The notes beneath the pieces are model-generated. The model saw only the letters and a program-made list of their open reading frames with translations, ran no database searches and had not been told where the DNA came from. Below are positions 52,414-61,412 of a stretch of DNA of 64,000 nucleotides, piece by piece. Source of the DNA: Nocardia cyriacigeorgica (GTDB lineage: Bacteria > Actinomycetota > Actinomycetes > Mycobacteriales > Mycobacteriaceae); the NCBI RefSeq assembly GCF_010858045.1, contig NZ_JAAGVC010000021.1, positions 23,881 to 87,880 of the forward strand. Reading direction: 5' to 3'. The number at the start of each line of letters is the position of its first letter. Position 1 is the stretch's first letter. Made by a program: the position numbers and the translations under genes.

Positions 52414-52863
52414 GTGACCGAAGAGAATAAGCGGCCGATGCAGGACATCATCGACGCGGCCAGGGAGGGCCAGGTGTCGGTATCGTTCAACGACAGCGTC
52501 CGGGTCAATGCCGAGGAGTTCGTCTATATCGACCGCGACTGTCAGGCCATGAAAGACACGATCCAAAACCTGCAAACCATCGCGACGGACATTTCCGGTC
52601 GCGAAAAGTGGGGTCTGGGTGAGGGTGTCCCGTGGATCATCACTGGAAATACGGTGGTGCAGTCTTTTCGGGGCAAGGCCCAAAACGATTTCAACGGCAA
52701 CAACGTGCACGCGATCTTGGAGCGCCACTACCAGATCGTCGACAGCATCCAGGAACTCCACCGGGTGATCGCTGAACGCTATCAGCAGACCGACAGCACC
52801 TTCGCGGCCGAGTACAACCAGGCGATGGCCTCGATACCGCAGGGTATGCAGGGGAAGAAATGA
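52414..52863 (+). CDS. Small helical protein upstream of PPE-like gene
   Basis: 149 residues, GTG start. It is largely helical: YIDRDCQAMKDTIQNLQTIA, then a turn region SFRGKAQNDF where WXG proteins have Trp-x-Gly, then HYQIVDSIQELHRVIAERYQQ and a tail with FAAEYNQAMASIPQGMQ. No named family is recognised. The stop overlaps the next start by ATGA, as in pe-ppe pairs, so it may be the small partner of the 407-residue protein. Confidence 0.65.
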   Translation: MTEENKRPMQDIIDAAREGQVSVSFNDSVRVNAEEFVYIDRDCQAMKDTIQNLQTIATDISGREKWGLGEGVPWIITGNTVVQSFRGKAQNDFNGNNVHAILERHYQIVDSIQELHRVIAERYQQTDSTFAAEYNQAMASIPQGMQGKK

Positions 52864-54083
52864 CCGAGACCTTCGGACACGAGGAACGGCGGCTCAAAGA
52901 CGCTGAGTACGTGGTGAAAGAGTCGCATATCACTCTTCACGACACATTTGAGGCAATGGATCCGTCCGAGGCAAATATCGCCAAGGACGACTACGCGACC
53001 ATCGCCAGGGAATGGGAGCAGAACGTCACCCTGTTCGCTGCCCGGATTCGCCGTTCCAGCGAATCGGCCTGGGATGGCCCCGCTGCGCAGGCTTCGCGGC
53101 AGGCGATTTCCGATTACGCCACCGACGCAACGAATCTGACGCCTGCTTTGAACGCCTTGAGCACGCGGGTCGGCGACATGGTGGACGCGGTCCTCAACAC
53201 CAAGAAGAACATGACCCCGTTCACCGACGACCCGCAGAGCCCGTGGAACCCCGGCGACTGGTGGGACGGCGATAAGGACGGTGACGCGGAGGAGGCGGCT
53301 CAGAAGCACGTCCAAGCGGCCTACACCGCCAAGGCGCTGCTTGTCGACGCGACGATTCCGGTTCTGCCCCAGCCACGCGATCCGGTTGCCGTCGGGGAAC
53401 TACCCCCCGACGACGGCACAGGCGGTGGCGACGGCAACGGCGGCGGCAACGGTGGTGGCGGCACTGGCGGTGGCGGCGGTACCGGCGGAGGAACCGACGG
53501 CGAAGACGGAACCGGCGAGGAAGAAGTGCCCGGAACCGAGGAAGGGACCGAGGACGAAACAACGGACGACTCGACGACAGACGACACCACCACCACTCCG
53601 TCCTCGACCGACCCCACGTCCACGACTCCTGCAAGCGCCGTGCCGAGCAGCGCACCTACCAGTCCGACGACATCCGCGGCGTCGACCTCGGGGTTGCCCG
53701 GCTCGGGTGGCGGCTTCCCCGGCTCCGGTGGCGGTTCGGGCGGTTCTTCGGGTTCGACCGGTCTGCCCGGTGCCGGTGTTCCGGGCGCTGGACGCAGCGT
53801 CGCGGGCACGCCGGTGACCGGTATGCCCGCGGCCGCGGCGGCGGGTGCAGGCGGCGGGGCAGGTTCGGGTATGGGACGGGGCGGGATGCCGATGATGGGT
53901 GCACCCGGCGCCGGACGTGGTGGCGGAAACGAAAACGAGTCCGACCGTAAGACGCCTGACTGGCTCATCAATGAGGAGAACGCTCGCGAACTGCTGGGTG
54001 ATGAGCCCCGGACGATCCCCGGCGGTGTGCTCGGAGCCGATATTCCCGCAGCCCGTCCGGCAGATGGGCCGCCACAGACCTGA
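52860..54083 (+). CDS. PPE-like type VII secretion substrate
   Basis: 407 residues. The first 160 residues are helical with a WXG-type turn Trp71-Asp-Gly73 (ESAWDGPAAQASR). A very Gly/Thr/Pro-rich region follows (about residues 185-350) and then a short conserved-looking end with NEENARELLGDEPRTIPGGVLG. That plan of helical bundle plus glycine-rich tail is like PPE and related ESX substrates in mycobacteria and Nocardia. It overlaps the 149-residue gene, and the EspG-like chaperone gene begins 220 bases later. Secretion is inferred. Confidence 0.75.
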   Translation: MTETFGHEERRLKDAEYVVKESHITLHDTFEAMDPSEANIAKDDYATIAREWEQNVTLFAARIRRSSESAWDGPAAQASRQAISDYATDATNLTPALNALSTRVGDMVDAVLNTKKNMTPFTDDPQSPWNPGDWWDGDKDGDAEEAAQKHVQAAYTAKALLVDATIPVLPQPRDPVAVGELPPDDGTGGGDGNGGGNGGGGTGGGGGTGGGTDGEDGTGEEEVPGTEEGTEDETTDDSTTDDTTTTPSSTDPTSTTPASAVPSSAPTSPTTSAASTSGLPGSGGGFPGSGGGSGGSSGSTGLPGAGVPGAGRSVAGTPVTGMPAAAAAGAGGGAGSGMGRGGMPMMGAPGAGRGGGNENESDRKTPDWLINEENARELLGDEPRTIPGGVLGADIPAARPADGPPQT

Positions 54084-54303
54084 TCGGAGCGCGGTGTGCC
54101 GCAGAACTGCACAGCAGATCGGTACGACTGCTGATGCGGCGATGCGGACGCTCTCTACACCGAGACCGACCATCGAGTGGCTCGACTCATGACGGCCGGC
54201 CGGGACCTGTATCAGTGGTCCCGGCCGCACACCGGTCGACGCGGCGAATCAACGGCCCGATCCTCCGAGCACTCGATCACCTCCCGAATTTCGCACTACT
54301 GGA

Positions 54304-55098
54304 ATGGATTTCATTCGCATGGCCTGGACATGGGAGCCGGACACATTCGCCGCCCTCTGGTACGACGAAGGTAATGACCGGATGCCCCCGCCGCTGCGCT
54401 ATCGCAGCCGCTTCGCGACCATCAACGCCTTCGAGGCTCACCGCGCCGCTGTCCGCGCCCAATACACCGGCGACGAACGCGAGCGCATCGACCTGCTCAA
54501 ACACACCCTGGCGAACTGCGAGATGCGAATCGAAATCTTCTTCGGTTCGAAGGTGCACCGCAACAGCGACGGCCGCACCCGTAAGGACCTGCGTATCGTC
54601 GGCGCCCGCAACTACTCCTATGCCGTGATACTCAGCCAGACCGCCATCGGCGAGGAATTCGGTGACATCCGTGCTCAGCTGATCCGTGCGGAGCAACTTC
54701 CCACCGCGCTCACGGCGTCCATTCCACCTTGTTCGCCCGGTAGTGAACGGCCCGCCCAGTTCGACCTTCAGGACCTCAAACCACCTTCGGACACCGGCTA
54801 TTTCGGCGACGATGCGCACACGCGCGAGCGTCAGCGCTTCGAGCGGCTGGCGCTTCGACCTGCCGATGGTGGTGGCAATGCGATCCTCCGGCTCGGCAAT
54901 TTCCATGCTCCGCACAGCCGTTTCCGGGCCATGCAGTGGTACGACATCACCGGCGACGGCCGCTACCTCGAGCACCGCAATCGCACTCATCTCGACGTGC
55001 GCCCCGCGCAGCCGCAGGATTTCACGAGCGCGTTCAGCAGGTGGCTCGATGACGGTGTGCGGACCCTGCGCGAGAAGGAAGAAGACGCCTACTTCTGA
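54304..55098 (+). CDS. EspG-like ESX secretion chaperone
   Basis: 264 residues; ATG at 54304 or at 54319 (MAWTWEPDTFAALW). The start of the protein (WTWEPDTFAALWYDEGNDRM, PPPLRYRSRF) matches the EspG family as I know it from Nocardia and mycobacteria. EspG proteins bind the tip of PPE proteins in the cytosol and carry them to the ESX machinery. The position just after a PPE-like gene fits that role. No clear ribosome binding site is seen for either start. Confidence 0.78.
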   Translation: MDFIRMAWTWEPDTFAALWYDEGNDRMPPPLRYRSRFATINAFEAHRAAVRAQYTGDERERIDLLKHTLANCEMRIEIFFGSKVHRNSDGRTRKDLRIVGARNYSYAVILSQTAIGEEFGDIRAQLIRAEQLPTALTASIPPCSPGSERPAQFDLQDLKPPSDTGYFGDDAHTRERQRFERLALRPADGGGNAILRLGNFHAPHSRFRAMQWYDITGDGRYLEHRNRTHLDVRPAQPQDFTSAFSRWLDDGVRTLREKEEDAYF

Positions 55099-55411
55099 CA
55101 GTGCGCGGTCACCGCGTTCGGAACGGCCGGTTCGAACGGCCGGGTTCAGTGCATATGACCTCCACTCCATCGGGCTCCGATCAGGTTCTGGGATAAGCGT
55201 TTCCGCTGGCTGCCGATGCTGGTACCTTGAGGTTGGATTCTTCGGGGGCGGCATCGGGCGAGCATCAGCGAACCATCTGCCCGGGGCATATGTGGTCGAT
55301 GTGGGGCCGTCCGGCTCGGATTGCCTAAACGCCCAGCATTTCTCCCGTGGCAGTGCCCTTGCTCTACCCGTTTCGCGGGTCGAACGGCCCGCCCTCGATG
55401 GGGAGGACTCC
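55099..55411. other. Intergenic region before the HTH gene
   Basis: 313 bases. An ORF runs through it in frame with the HTH gene, but the region has no family pattern. The sequence GAACGGCCG occurs in two near copies at 55118-55142. The promoter of the regulator pair should be here. Confidence 0.5.
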
Positions 55412-56296
55412 TTGCAGGACACCGGATCTACCTTGCCGCGACGCCAACTGGGGCAATACCTGATGGATTGGCGCACACGCGTCGGCCTGAGTCAGAATCA
55501 GGCGGCTGAACTACTTGGGATCGGCTCCAGCAGTTTGTACCGGCTCGAACACGGGCAGAACAGCAGAGTCAACATTGCACACGTCGAGGCGGCCTGTGAG
55601 CTCTACGGGGTTCCAGACCATTTGACCGCCGCGTTCAAAGGGCTGGCGAAGCAAGCTGACGTGAAAAGTTGGTGGCATGAGTTCGGAGACCTGATACCGA
55701 GAGACTTCGATGTGTACTTCGGGCTCGAGTCCGCTGCGGTCGGAATCACGACGTATCAACCAGAGTTGGTACCAGGTCTTTTCCAAACCGCCGACTACGT
55801 TCGCGCATTGAACCGCGCTGCCTTCCCGAACGCGAGCAGCGAACTGCAAGAGGCGTGGGTTCAGCTGAGGTTGCGGCGTCAGCACATCGTTTCCCGCAAG
55901 CGGCAACCGGTTTCCGTTGATGCCGTCATCGGTGAGTCTGCGCTGCGGAGGGTCAACGGTAGTCCGAAGGTGATGGCTGCGCAGTTGAGGAAACTGGCCG
56001 ACGTATCGACACTGCCGAACGTCGAGTTGCGCGTATTGCCCTTCAGCGCGGGGTTCCCTGGCGGTCTGTCGGTCGGCCCCTGCGTGATCCTGGACTTCCG
56101 CCCGGGCGCGACGGCGAAGCTGACAGAGCCTCCGGTCGTATTCATCGAAGGAAGCACAGTCGGCAATTTGTATCTGGAGAAGCCGGAAGATGTTGCGTGC
56201 TACCGTCAAACCTGCGACAGCATCCGTGGTCAGGCTCTGGATGCTGTAACCAGCAGGAGCCTGCTACGGCAGGTAGCGAAGGAGTACTTGGCGTGA
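55412..56296 (+). CDS. XRE-family regulator with DUF5753 domain
   Basis: 294 residues from a TTG at 55412, five bases after GGGAGG. The N-terminal HTH (RRQLGQYLMDWRTRVGLSQNQAAELLGIGSS) binds DNA; the C-terminal DUF5753 domain (TTYQPELVPGLFQTADYVRAL) is typical of the many XRE regulators of Streptomyces and Nocardia. These are paired with a DUF397 protein, here overlapping by GTGA. In Streptomyces such pairs (WhiJ-like) affect development. The long in-frame region upstream is not included because it shows no homology. Confidence 0.9.
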   Translation: MQDTGSTLPRRQLGQYLMDWRTRVGLSQNQAAELLGIGSSSLYRLEHGQNSRVNIAHVEAACELYGVPDHLTAAFKGLAKQADVKSWWHEFGDLIPRDFDVYFGLESAAVGITTYQPELVPGLFQTADYVRALNRAAFPNASSELQEAWVQLRLRRQHIVSRKRQPVSVDAVIGESALRRVNGSPKVMAAQLRKLADVSTLPNVELRVLPFSAGFPGGLSVGPCVILDFRPGATAKLTEPPVVFIEGSTVGNLYLEKPEDVACYRQTCDSIRGQALDAVTSRSLLRQVAKEYLA

Positions 56297-56499
56297 GTAT
56301 CGACCTAGCATCTGCCCAGTGGTTCAAGAGCAGCCACAGCCAGGGGACCGGCGAATGTGTCGAGGTCGCCTGGCTCGATAACGACTTTGTCGGCGTCCGA
56401 GACTCCAAGAACCCAACGGGCCCCGCACTCGCCTTCGCTCCCACCGAATGGCGAAACTTCACCACCGCGATCGTCAACGGTCGTTTCACCCCCGCCTGA
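56293..56499 (+). CDS. DUF397 protein
   Basis: 68 residues from a GTG at 56293 that overlaps the regulator stop. It has the DUF397 pattern: WFKSSHSQGTGECVEVAW, VGVRDSKNPTGPALAF and WRNFTTAI. These small proteins are antagonists or partners of the XRE regulator encoded just upstream, as in the WhiJ/DUF397 pairs. A hairpin lies after the stop. Confidence 0.93.
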   Translation: MSIDLASAQWFKSSHSQGTGECVEVAWLDNDFVGVRDSKNPTGPALAFAPTEWRNFTTAIVNGRFTPA

Positions 56500-56508
56500 G
56501 CGGTGTGC

Positions 56509-56554
56509 CCCAGGCGTGATGCTCCGATCCCACTCGACGGGGCTCACGCCTGGG
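56509..56554 (+). terminator. Inverted repeat after the DUF397 gene
   Basis: CCCAGGCGTGA (56509-56519) pairs with TCACGCCTGGG (56544-56554) across a 24-base loop. It may end the regulator transcript or that of the convergent kinase gene. Confidence 0.5.
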
Positions 56555-56625
56555 CTCGACTTCCCCTTCGCGTCGGATCTGGCTTACGCCAGGGCACGTG
56601 GATGGATAAGCGCCCGATGCCCTGA

Positions 56626-58269
56626 TCAGTCCAGCGGCAACTTCTTCCACCATTCGAGTAGCTGATCCATCGACGGATCGTTGGGCGCGCCGAGGCCGTA
56701 GGAGTAGACCAGCATATTCTCGCGCGCCGGATCGTTCGGGAAGGTCGTCGCGATCCGAGGGGCCGACTTCGGTTCCGAACCGGCCTTGGTGTTGGAGTAT
56801 CGCTTGCCGTTGTTGTTGAGGTCTTCCTCGATGGGCAGCGCGCCGAGGCCTTGGAGAACTCGCCGAACGTCAGAGGCCGATTCGTATTGGAAGATTCGTA
56901 TGTCGGGCCAGCGAATATTGTCTTCCGGAATCATGTAGCTGTTGGCGTAGCCGCATTCCCAGTAGGCGGTGGGGTCGCCCATATCCGGAGCGGCACCATT
57001 GATGAAGAACCAGTGCAGGTCGTATCCCTCCCGCATCACTTGCGCGCTGCAACCCATGCCATCGAAGCCGGTGCCCTGCCCCCACGTCTGCCCGGCCGGA
57101 ATCTCGCCGGGCGGCAGCAGGCTGGGGAAAGCCAGGCGCATCTGTTCGAGATGGCGTTGCGGCGGGGTCTTGTCACGGTTCGCGATCGCCACCGCGGTCC
57201 CGATACCAGCGACGATGATGATGACGAGCGTGAGGCACAGCCCGACGATCCATCCCACATTCGAACGGCGAGGCTGCGGACGAGGATAGGGAAGCGCCGC
57301 ATGCGGGATGTGTCCCTGCTGCCCAGGGACGGGCCCCGGATACGCATTGACCGGCCCCGTGCCGAGCGGTCGTGCCACCGGCATCGGTGCCGCGGGCGAC
57401 GGTGCCATGGTGGGGGCAGGTGCCGATGCGAATTGCGGCGTCTCACCGGACAGCGCTCGCCGAGCCGTCTCCGCGAACTCGGAACACGAGGCGAACCGGT
57501 CGGCCGGCCGCTTCGCCATCGCACGGGCCAGCACGGCATCGAGGGCAGGCGGCAGCCCCGCCCGGGCGGTCGACACAGGCGGCGGCTGCCGTTGCAGGTG
57601 TCCCTGGATGACGGTTGCCGGGTGGGTGGATTCGAAGGGCGCGTTGCCGGCCAGCAGCCAGTACAGGGTGCAGGCGAGCGAGTACTGGTCCGAGCGCCCG
57701 TCCATGTCGGCGCCGGTCAACTGCTCAGGGGAGGCATAGGCGAGTGTGGCTGTGAAGGTGCCCGTTTGGGTGAGCCGGTTCGCCTCGCCTGCGATGCGGG
57801 CGATCCCGAAATCGGTGAGGAACACCCGTTCCTGGCCGTTGCCGCCGTTGGCGAGCAGGATGTTCGCCGGTTTGACGTCGCGGTGCAGCACGCCTCTGCT
57901 GTGCGCGAAGTCGAGTGCCTTGGCCGTTTCGGCGACGATCTGCACCGCGCGCGCCGGTGGCAGTATCTGCGGATCCACGGTCGCCGCGTCGACGCCGTCG
58001 ACATACTGCATCGAGATCCACAGCCTGCCGTCGTCGGCGCCGCGGTCGTAGACGGTGACGATATTCGGGTGGTCGAGCTGCGCGACCAGGTCGGCTTCGC
58101 GTTCGAACCGGGCCCGAAGTTCCTTGTCGGAGAACAGTTCCTCGTTCAGCAGCTTCAGCGCGATGCGGCGTGGCAGCCGCGGGTGCCTGGCCAGGTAGAC
58201 CGCGCCCATGCCGCCGCGACCCAGTTGCCGGTCGATCGTGTAGCCGGCGAAGACCTCACCCTCACGCAT
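56626..58269 (-). CDS. Membrane Ser/Thr protein kinase 3
   Basis: 547 residues, ATG at 58269. Kinase domain: GRGGMGAVY loop, Lys39, HRDVKPAN with Asp131, DFG from Asp153, activation loop TQTGTFTATLAYASPEQ. A Pro/Ala linker leads to one membrane helix near 340-362 (VGWIVGLCLTLVIIIVAGIG). The outer domain of about 185 residues has two Cys (GMGCSAQV, WECGYANSY) and is not like the sensors of kinases 1 and 2. It converges with the DUF397 gene and stands near the EspG trio. Confidence 0.92.
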   Translation of the reverse strand: MREGEVFAGYTIDRQLGRGGMGAVYLARHPRLPRRIALKLLNEELFSDKELRARFEREADLVAQLDHPNIVTVYDRGADDGRLWISMQYVDGVDAATVDPQILPPARAVQIVAETAKALDFAHSRGVLHRDVKPANILLANGGNGQERVFLTDFGIARIAGEANRLTQTGTFTATLAYASPEQLTGADMDGRSDQYSLACTLYWLLAGNAPFESTHPATVIQGHLQRQPPPVSTARAGLPPALDAVLARAMAKRPADRFASCSEFAETARRALSGETPQFASAPAPTMAPSPAAPMPVARPLGTGPVNAYPGPVPGQQGHIPHAALPYPRPQPRRSNVGWIVGLCLTLVIIIVAGIGTAVAIANRDKTPPQRHLEQMRLAFPSLLPPGEIPAGQTWGQGTGFDGMGCSAQVMREGYDLHWFFINGAAPDMGDPTAYWECGYANSYMIPEDNIRWPDIRIFQYESASDVRRVLQGLGALPIEEDLNNNGKRYSNTKAGSEPKSAPRIATTFPNDPARENMLVYSYGLGAPNDPSMDQLLEWWKKLPLD

Positions 58270-58351
58270 CCAGCCAGCCTTCCCCCGTCCGATCGGTCAA
58301 TCGTGTCGATCCTAGGACGTGTGTCAGCCGCGGGCAGCCCGGGTGGCTGCG

Positions 58352-59998
58352 TCAGCTCTCCGACAACCGCCCATCCGCCAGGTGCCAGCGGCGGGTGGCG
58401 CGCACCGAGTCGAGCATGCGGCGGTCGTGGGTGACCAGCAGCATGGTGCCGGTGAAGGAGTCGATCGCCTGCTCGAGTTGTTCGATGGCGGGCAGGTCGA
58501 GGTGGTTGGTGGGTTCGTCGAGGACGAGCAGGTTGGTGCCCCGCGCCTGGAGCAGGGCCAGTGCGGCACGGGTGCGTTCGCCGGGGGACAGGGTTTCGCA
58601 GGGGCGCTGGACGTGCGGGCCGCGGAGGCCGAACTTGGCGAGAAGGGTGCGCACGTCGGCGTCGGGCCAGTCGGGCATTTCGGCGCCGAAGGTGTGCGCG
58701 AGGGTGGACTCGCCGCGGAAGAGGCCGCGGGCCTGATCGACCTCGCCGATTTCGACGCCCGACCCGAGCGAGGCGGTTCCGCTGTCCGGCAGCAACTTTC
58801 CCAGCAGCAGGGCGATCAACGTTGACTTGCCCGCGCCGTTCGCGCCGGTCAGCACGATGCGGTCGGCCCAATCGAGCTGCGTGGTGATCGGGCCGAGCCG
58901 GAAATCTCCGCGACGCACCGTCGCCTCGGAGAGGGTGGCCACCACGGAACCGCTGCGTGGTGCGGCGGCGATCGTCATCCGCAGCTCCCATTCCTTGCGC
59001 GGCTCCTCGACCACCTCCAGCCGTTCGATCCGCCGTTGGGTCTGCCTGGCCTTGGCGGCCTGTTTCTCCGTGGATTCCGCGCGCATCTTGCGGCCCGCTT
59101 TGTCGGAATCGACCCGGGATTTGCGGCGCGCGTTACGCACACCGTGTTCGAGCCAGTTGCGTTGCATCTGCGCCCTTGCCTCCAGATTCGCCTTGGTGTC
59201 GGCGAATTCCTCGTAGGCTTCGCGGGCATGCTTGCGGGCGATCTCGCGTTCGGCAAGGAAGGCCTCGTAACCGCCGTCGTACACGTCGACTCGTTGCTGC
59301 GGCAGGTCCAGTTCGACGATCCGATTGACCGTGCGGGCCAGGAATTCTCGATCGTGGCTGATCACCATGAGCGGAACCCGCACGCCGGTCACGAACTGCT
59401 CCAGGCGGGCCAAACCGTCCAGGTCCAGGTCGTTCGTCGGTTCGTCCAGCAAGAGAATGTCGAAGCGGGACAACAGGACCGAGGCCAAGCCCGCACGCGC
59501 GGCCTGGCCGCCGGACAGGCCCGTCATCGGGGTGTCGAGACCATTGGGCAGGCTCTCGGCCAGGCCGAGCTCGCCGGCCACCTCCAGTGCCCGTTGATCC
59601 AGGTCGGCACCGCCGAGGGCGAGCCAGTGTTCGAGGGCGGGTGAGTACTCGTCGTCGCCACCGTCGGCCAGGCGTTCCGCGGCCGCGTCCATGGTCTGCT
59701 GCGCGGCCGTCACGCCGGTTCTGCGGCCGAGGAATTCGAGCACCGTCTCGCCGGGGATACGTTCGGGTTCCTGCGCGAGGTAGCCGATGGTCGCGTCCGG
59801 CGGGCTGAGGGTGATGGAGCCCGACGGCGCCCTGCGATCGGCCAGCATGCGCAACAGCGTCGACTTGCCCGCGCCGTTCACGCCGACCAGGCCGATCACA
59901 TCGCCCGGCGCGAGCGTCAGGTCCAGACCGCTGAACAAGGTGCGTTCGCCGTGTTCGGCGGACAGGCCGCGCGCGTGCAGAGTGGTGCTCACCTGCAC
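58352..59998 (-). CDS. ABC-F family ATPase
   Basis: 548 residues with two ABC ATPase domains in one chain and no membrane segments. Walker A is at about 39-46 (GVNGAGKST) and near 383 (GANGAGKST). Signatures are LSGGQAARAGLA and LSPGERTRAAL, and Walker B sequences ILLLDEPTNDLDLDG and LLVLDEPTNHLDLPA. A charged helical linker between them fits ABC-F proteins, which act on the ribosome in translation or in protection from ribosome-targeting antibiotics. Which of these applies here cannot be told. Start is GTG at 59998 or the GTG at 59992. Confidence 0.92.
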   Translation of the reverse strand: MQVSTTLHARGLSAEHGERTLFSGLDLTLAPGDVIGLVGVNGAGKSTLLRMLADRRAPSGSITLSPPDATIGYLAQEPERIPGETVLEFLGRRTGVTAAQQTMDAAAERLADGGDDEYSPALEHWLALGGADLDQRALEVAGELGLAESLPNGLDTPMTGLSGGQAARAGLASVLLSRFDILLLDEPTNDLDLDGLARLEQFVTGVRVPLMVISHDREFLARTVNRIVELDLPQQRVDVYDGGYEAFLAEREIARKHAREAYEEFADTKANLEARAQMQRNWLEHGVRNARRKSRVDSDKAGRKMRAESTEKQAAKARQTQRRIERLEVVEEPRKEWELRMTIAAAPRSGSVVATLSEATVRRGDFRLGPITTQLDWADRIVLTGANGAGKSTLIALLLGKLLPDSGTASLGSGVEIGEVDQARGLFRGESTLAHTFGAEMPDWPDADVRTLLAKFGLRGPHVQRPCETLSPGERTRAALALLQARGTNLLVLDEPTNHLDLPAIEQLEQAIDSFTGTMLLVTHDRRMLDSVRATRRWHLADGRLSES

Positions 59999-60137
59999 GA
60001 GTGTGCCGTGTGTCGGTGGACACCCTGAGTCCGGGCCCTGCGGAAATCAGGGTGGGTATCAGTACCGGGACCGATGCCACGGCGGCCGGATTCGCGGACA
60101 GTGGATGAGGTAGCGATCGACACCGAGGAGAGTTCCC

Positions 60138-60329
60138 ATGACCGCACCCGCACGCCGTTTCACCCGCTCCACCAGCGACAAGTGGATCGCCGGAGTCTGC
60201 GGCGGCATCGCCGAATACTTCGGGTGGAACGCAGGCATCGTCCGCCTGGCCTTCGTACTGTCCTGCCTGCTGCCCGGACCGCAGTTCCTGCTCTACCTGG
60301 TGCTGTGGATCATCATCCCCAAGAAGTAG
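60138..60329 (+). CDS. PspC-domain membrane protein
   Basis: 63 residues from the ATG at 60138, behind GAGGAGAGTTCCC. It is a single PspC domain: FTRSTSDKWIAGVCGGIAEYFG, then VRLAFVLSCLLPGPQFLLYLVLWIIIPKK. PspC proteins take part in envelope-stress responses in other bacteria; small single-domain forms like this are common in actinobacteria. Confidence 0.95.
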   Translation: MTAPARRFTRSTSDKWIAGVCGGIAEYFGWNAGIVRLAFVLSCLLPGPQFLLYLVLWIIIPKK

Positions 60330-60525
60330 GCGCACATACTCCTGAACGGCGGCCGCGTGAACCATGTGCGTGGCCGCCGGCTCGTACAGCACGGTCGCCC
60401 CACTCGCTGCCGAACACTTCCGGCGGCAACGCACTCGACGGCGACCGCACACGGATGACAGGATGGAGCCGTCCGCCATTCGGCTGGTGACCGCGCCCCA
60501 CACGAGCCCCGTTTCAGGAGGAGCC

Positions 60526-60837
60526 ATGATCAGCTCGGGTGAATTCCCCGGCCTCGATCTGCCCGACATCGACGCATCCTCGTCCCTGGACGGCCTGGGC
60601 GCCGTCGAACTCGACAGCCCCACCCAGGACATCAACGGCGACGGCATCCTCGACTCCATCACCACCACCGACGACGACGGCATGCACGTCTGGACCGACA
60701 CCGACCTCGACGGCTACGCCGACCACGTCACCGTGGTGGAAGACGACGGCGACTACGCGGCATGGGAGTACCACCGGAATCCAGATGGGTCGGGGGAGTG
60801 GAGGAAGACCGATGAGGGGCGGTTGGGGGAGAAGTAG
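60526..60837 (+). CDS. Small DxDGDG-repeat protein (DUF6802-like)
   Basis: 103 residues from the ATG at 60526 (CAGGAGGAGCC upstream). An acidic protein with DINGDGILDSITTTDDD, DTDLDGYADHVTVVEDDGD and AAWEYHRNPDG, ending in TDEGRLGEK. The Asp-x-Asn-Gly-Asp-Gly type loops look able to bind calcium. I recall similar actinobacterial proteins as DUF6802, with unknown function. No signal peptide is seen. Confidence 0.75.
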   Translation: MISSGEFPGLDLPDIDASSSLDGLGAVELDSPTQDINGDGILDSITTTDDDGMHVWTDTDLDGYADHVTVVEDDGDYAAWEYHRNPDGSGEWRKTDEGRLGEK

Positions 60838-61015
60838 GGGCGTTCGCCCGCGCTTGGCGCCGGTCCGGCAACGGCAGTAGATTCCCAGGACGGTCTGGCC
60901 GTACCAGAGCCATGTCTGATGGAACCGAATCAGCATGGCGTGCGTCGAAGTAGGTAGCCAGCACATATGTCCAGGGCAGCCGCGATGCCCGGGAGGTCAG
61001 AACGGAGGGGTGCGC

Positions 61016-61381
61016 ATGGCGGGAACCGTCAAGGTTGATCCGACAACTCTGCAGCAGATCGGGTCCAACCTGCGAGCATCAGCGAGCGTATTGGGTAATC
61101 GGGCGACCGATATCGAACGCCACGAGTTCGGCCCGGCGCAGGCGGGGCGTCTCTATGCCAGCGAGGGGACCAAGATTCACGATGGTCTGGCGCGGATTGC
61201 TACTTGGTTAAAGAATTGGCAAACTGCGATTGATAAGTCCGGTTCGCTGATGTCTTCAAACGCCAATACATATGCGACCACCGAAGATGGAAATGTCGAA
61301 AAATTCCAGGCTACCGGCGTTCAACTCACCGCCCCTGTGGTCAACACCGGTGCCGAGCTGGCGGAAGCGGGGCCGCTGTGA
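61016..61381 (+). CDS. WXG-like ESX substrate, small member
   Basis: 121 residues from the ATG at 61016 (CGGAGGGGTGCGC upstream). It is helical and opens VDPTTLQQIGSNLRASASVL. A turn with EFGPAQAGRLY stands where WXG is expected, and the second helix ends in Tyr86-Ala-Thr-Thr-Glu90, the YxxxD/E type VII export signal. The last 12 residues (NTGAELAEAGPL) match the end of the next protein. It lies 31 bases upstream of that gene on the same strand. Confidence 0.78.
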   Translation: MAGTVKVDPTTLQQIGSNLRASASVLGNRATDIERHEFGPAQAGRLYASEGTKIHDGLARIATWLKNWQTAIDKSGSLMSSNANTYATTEDGNVEKFQATGVQLTAPVVNTGAELAEAGPL

Positions 61382-61412
61382 CCGAGAATATTCCGGCTGA
61401 GGGCGACGTCCA

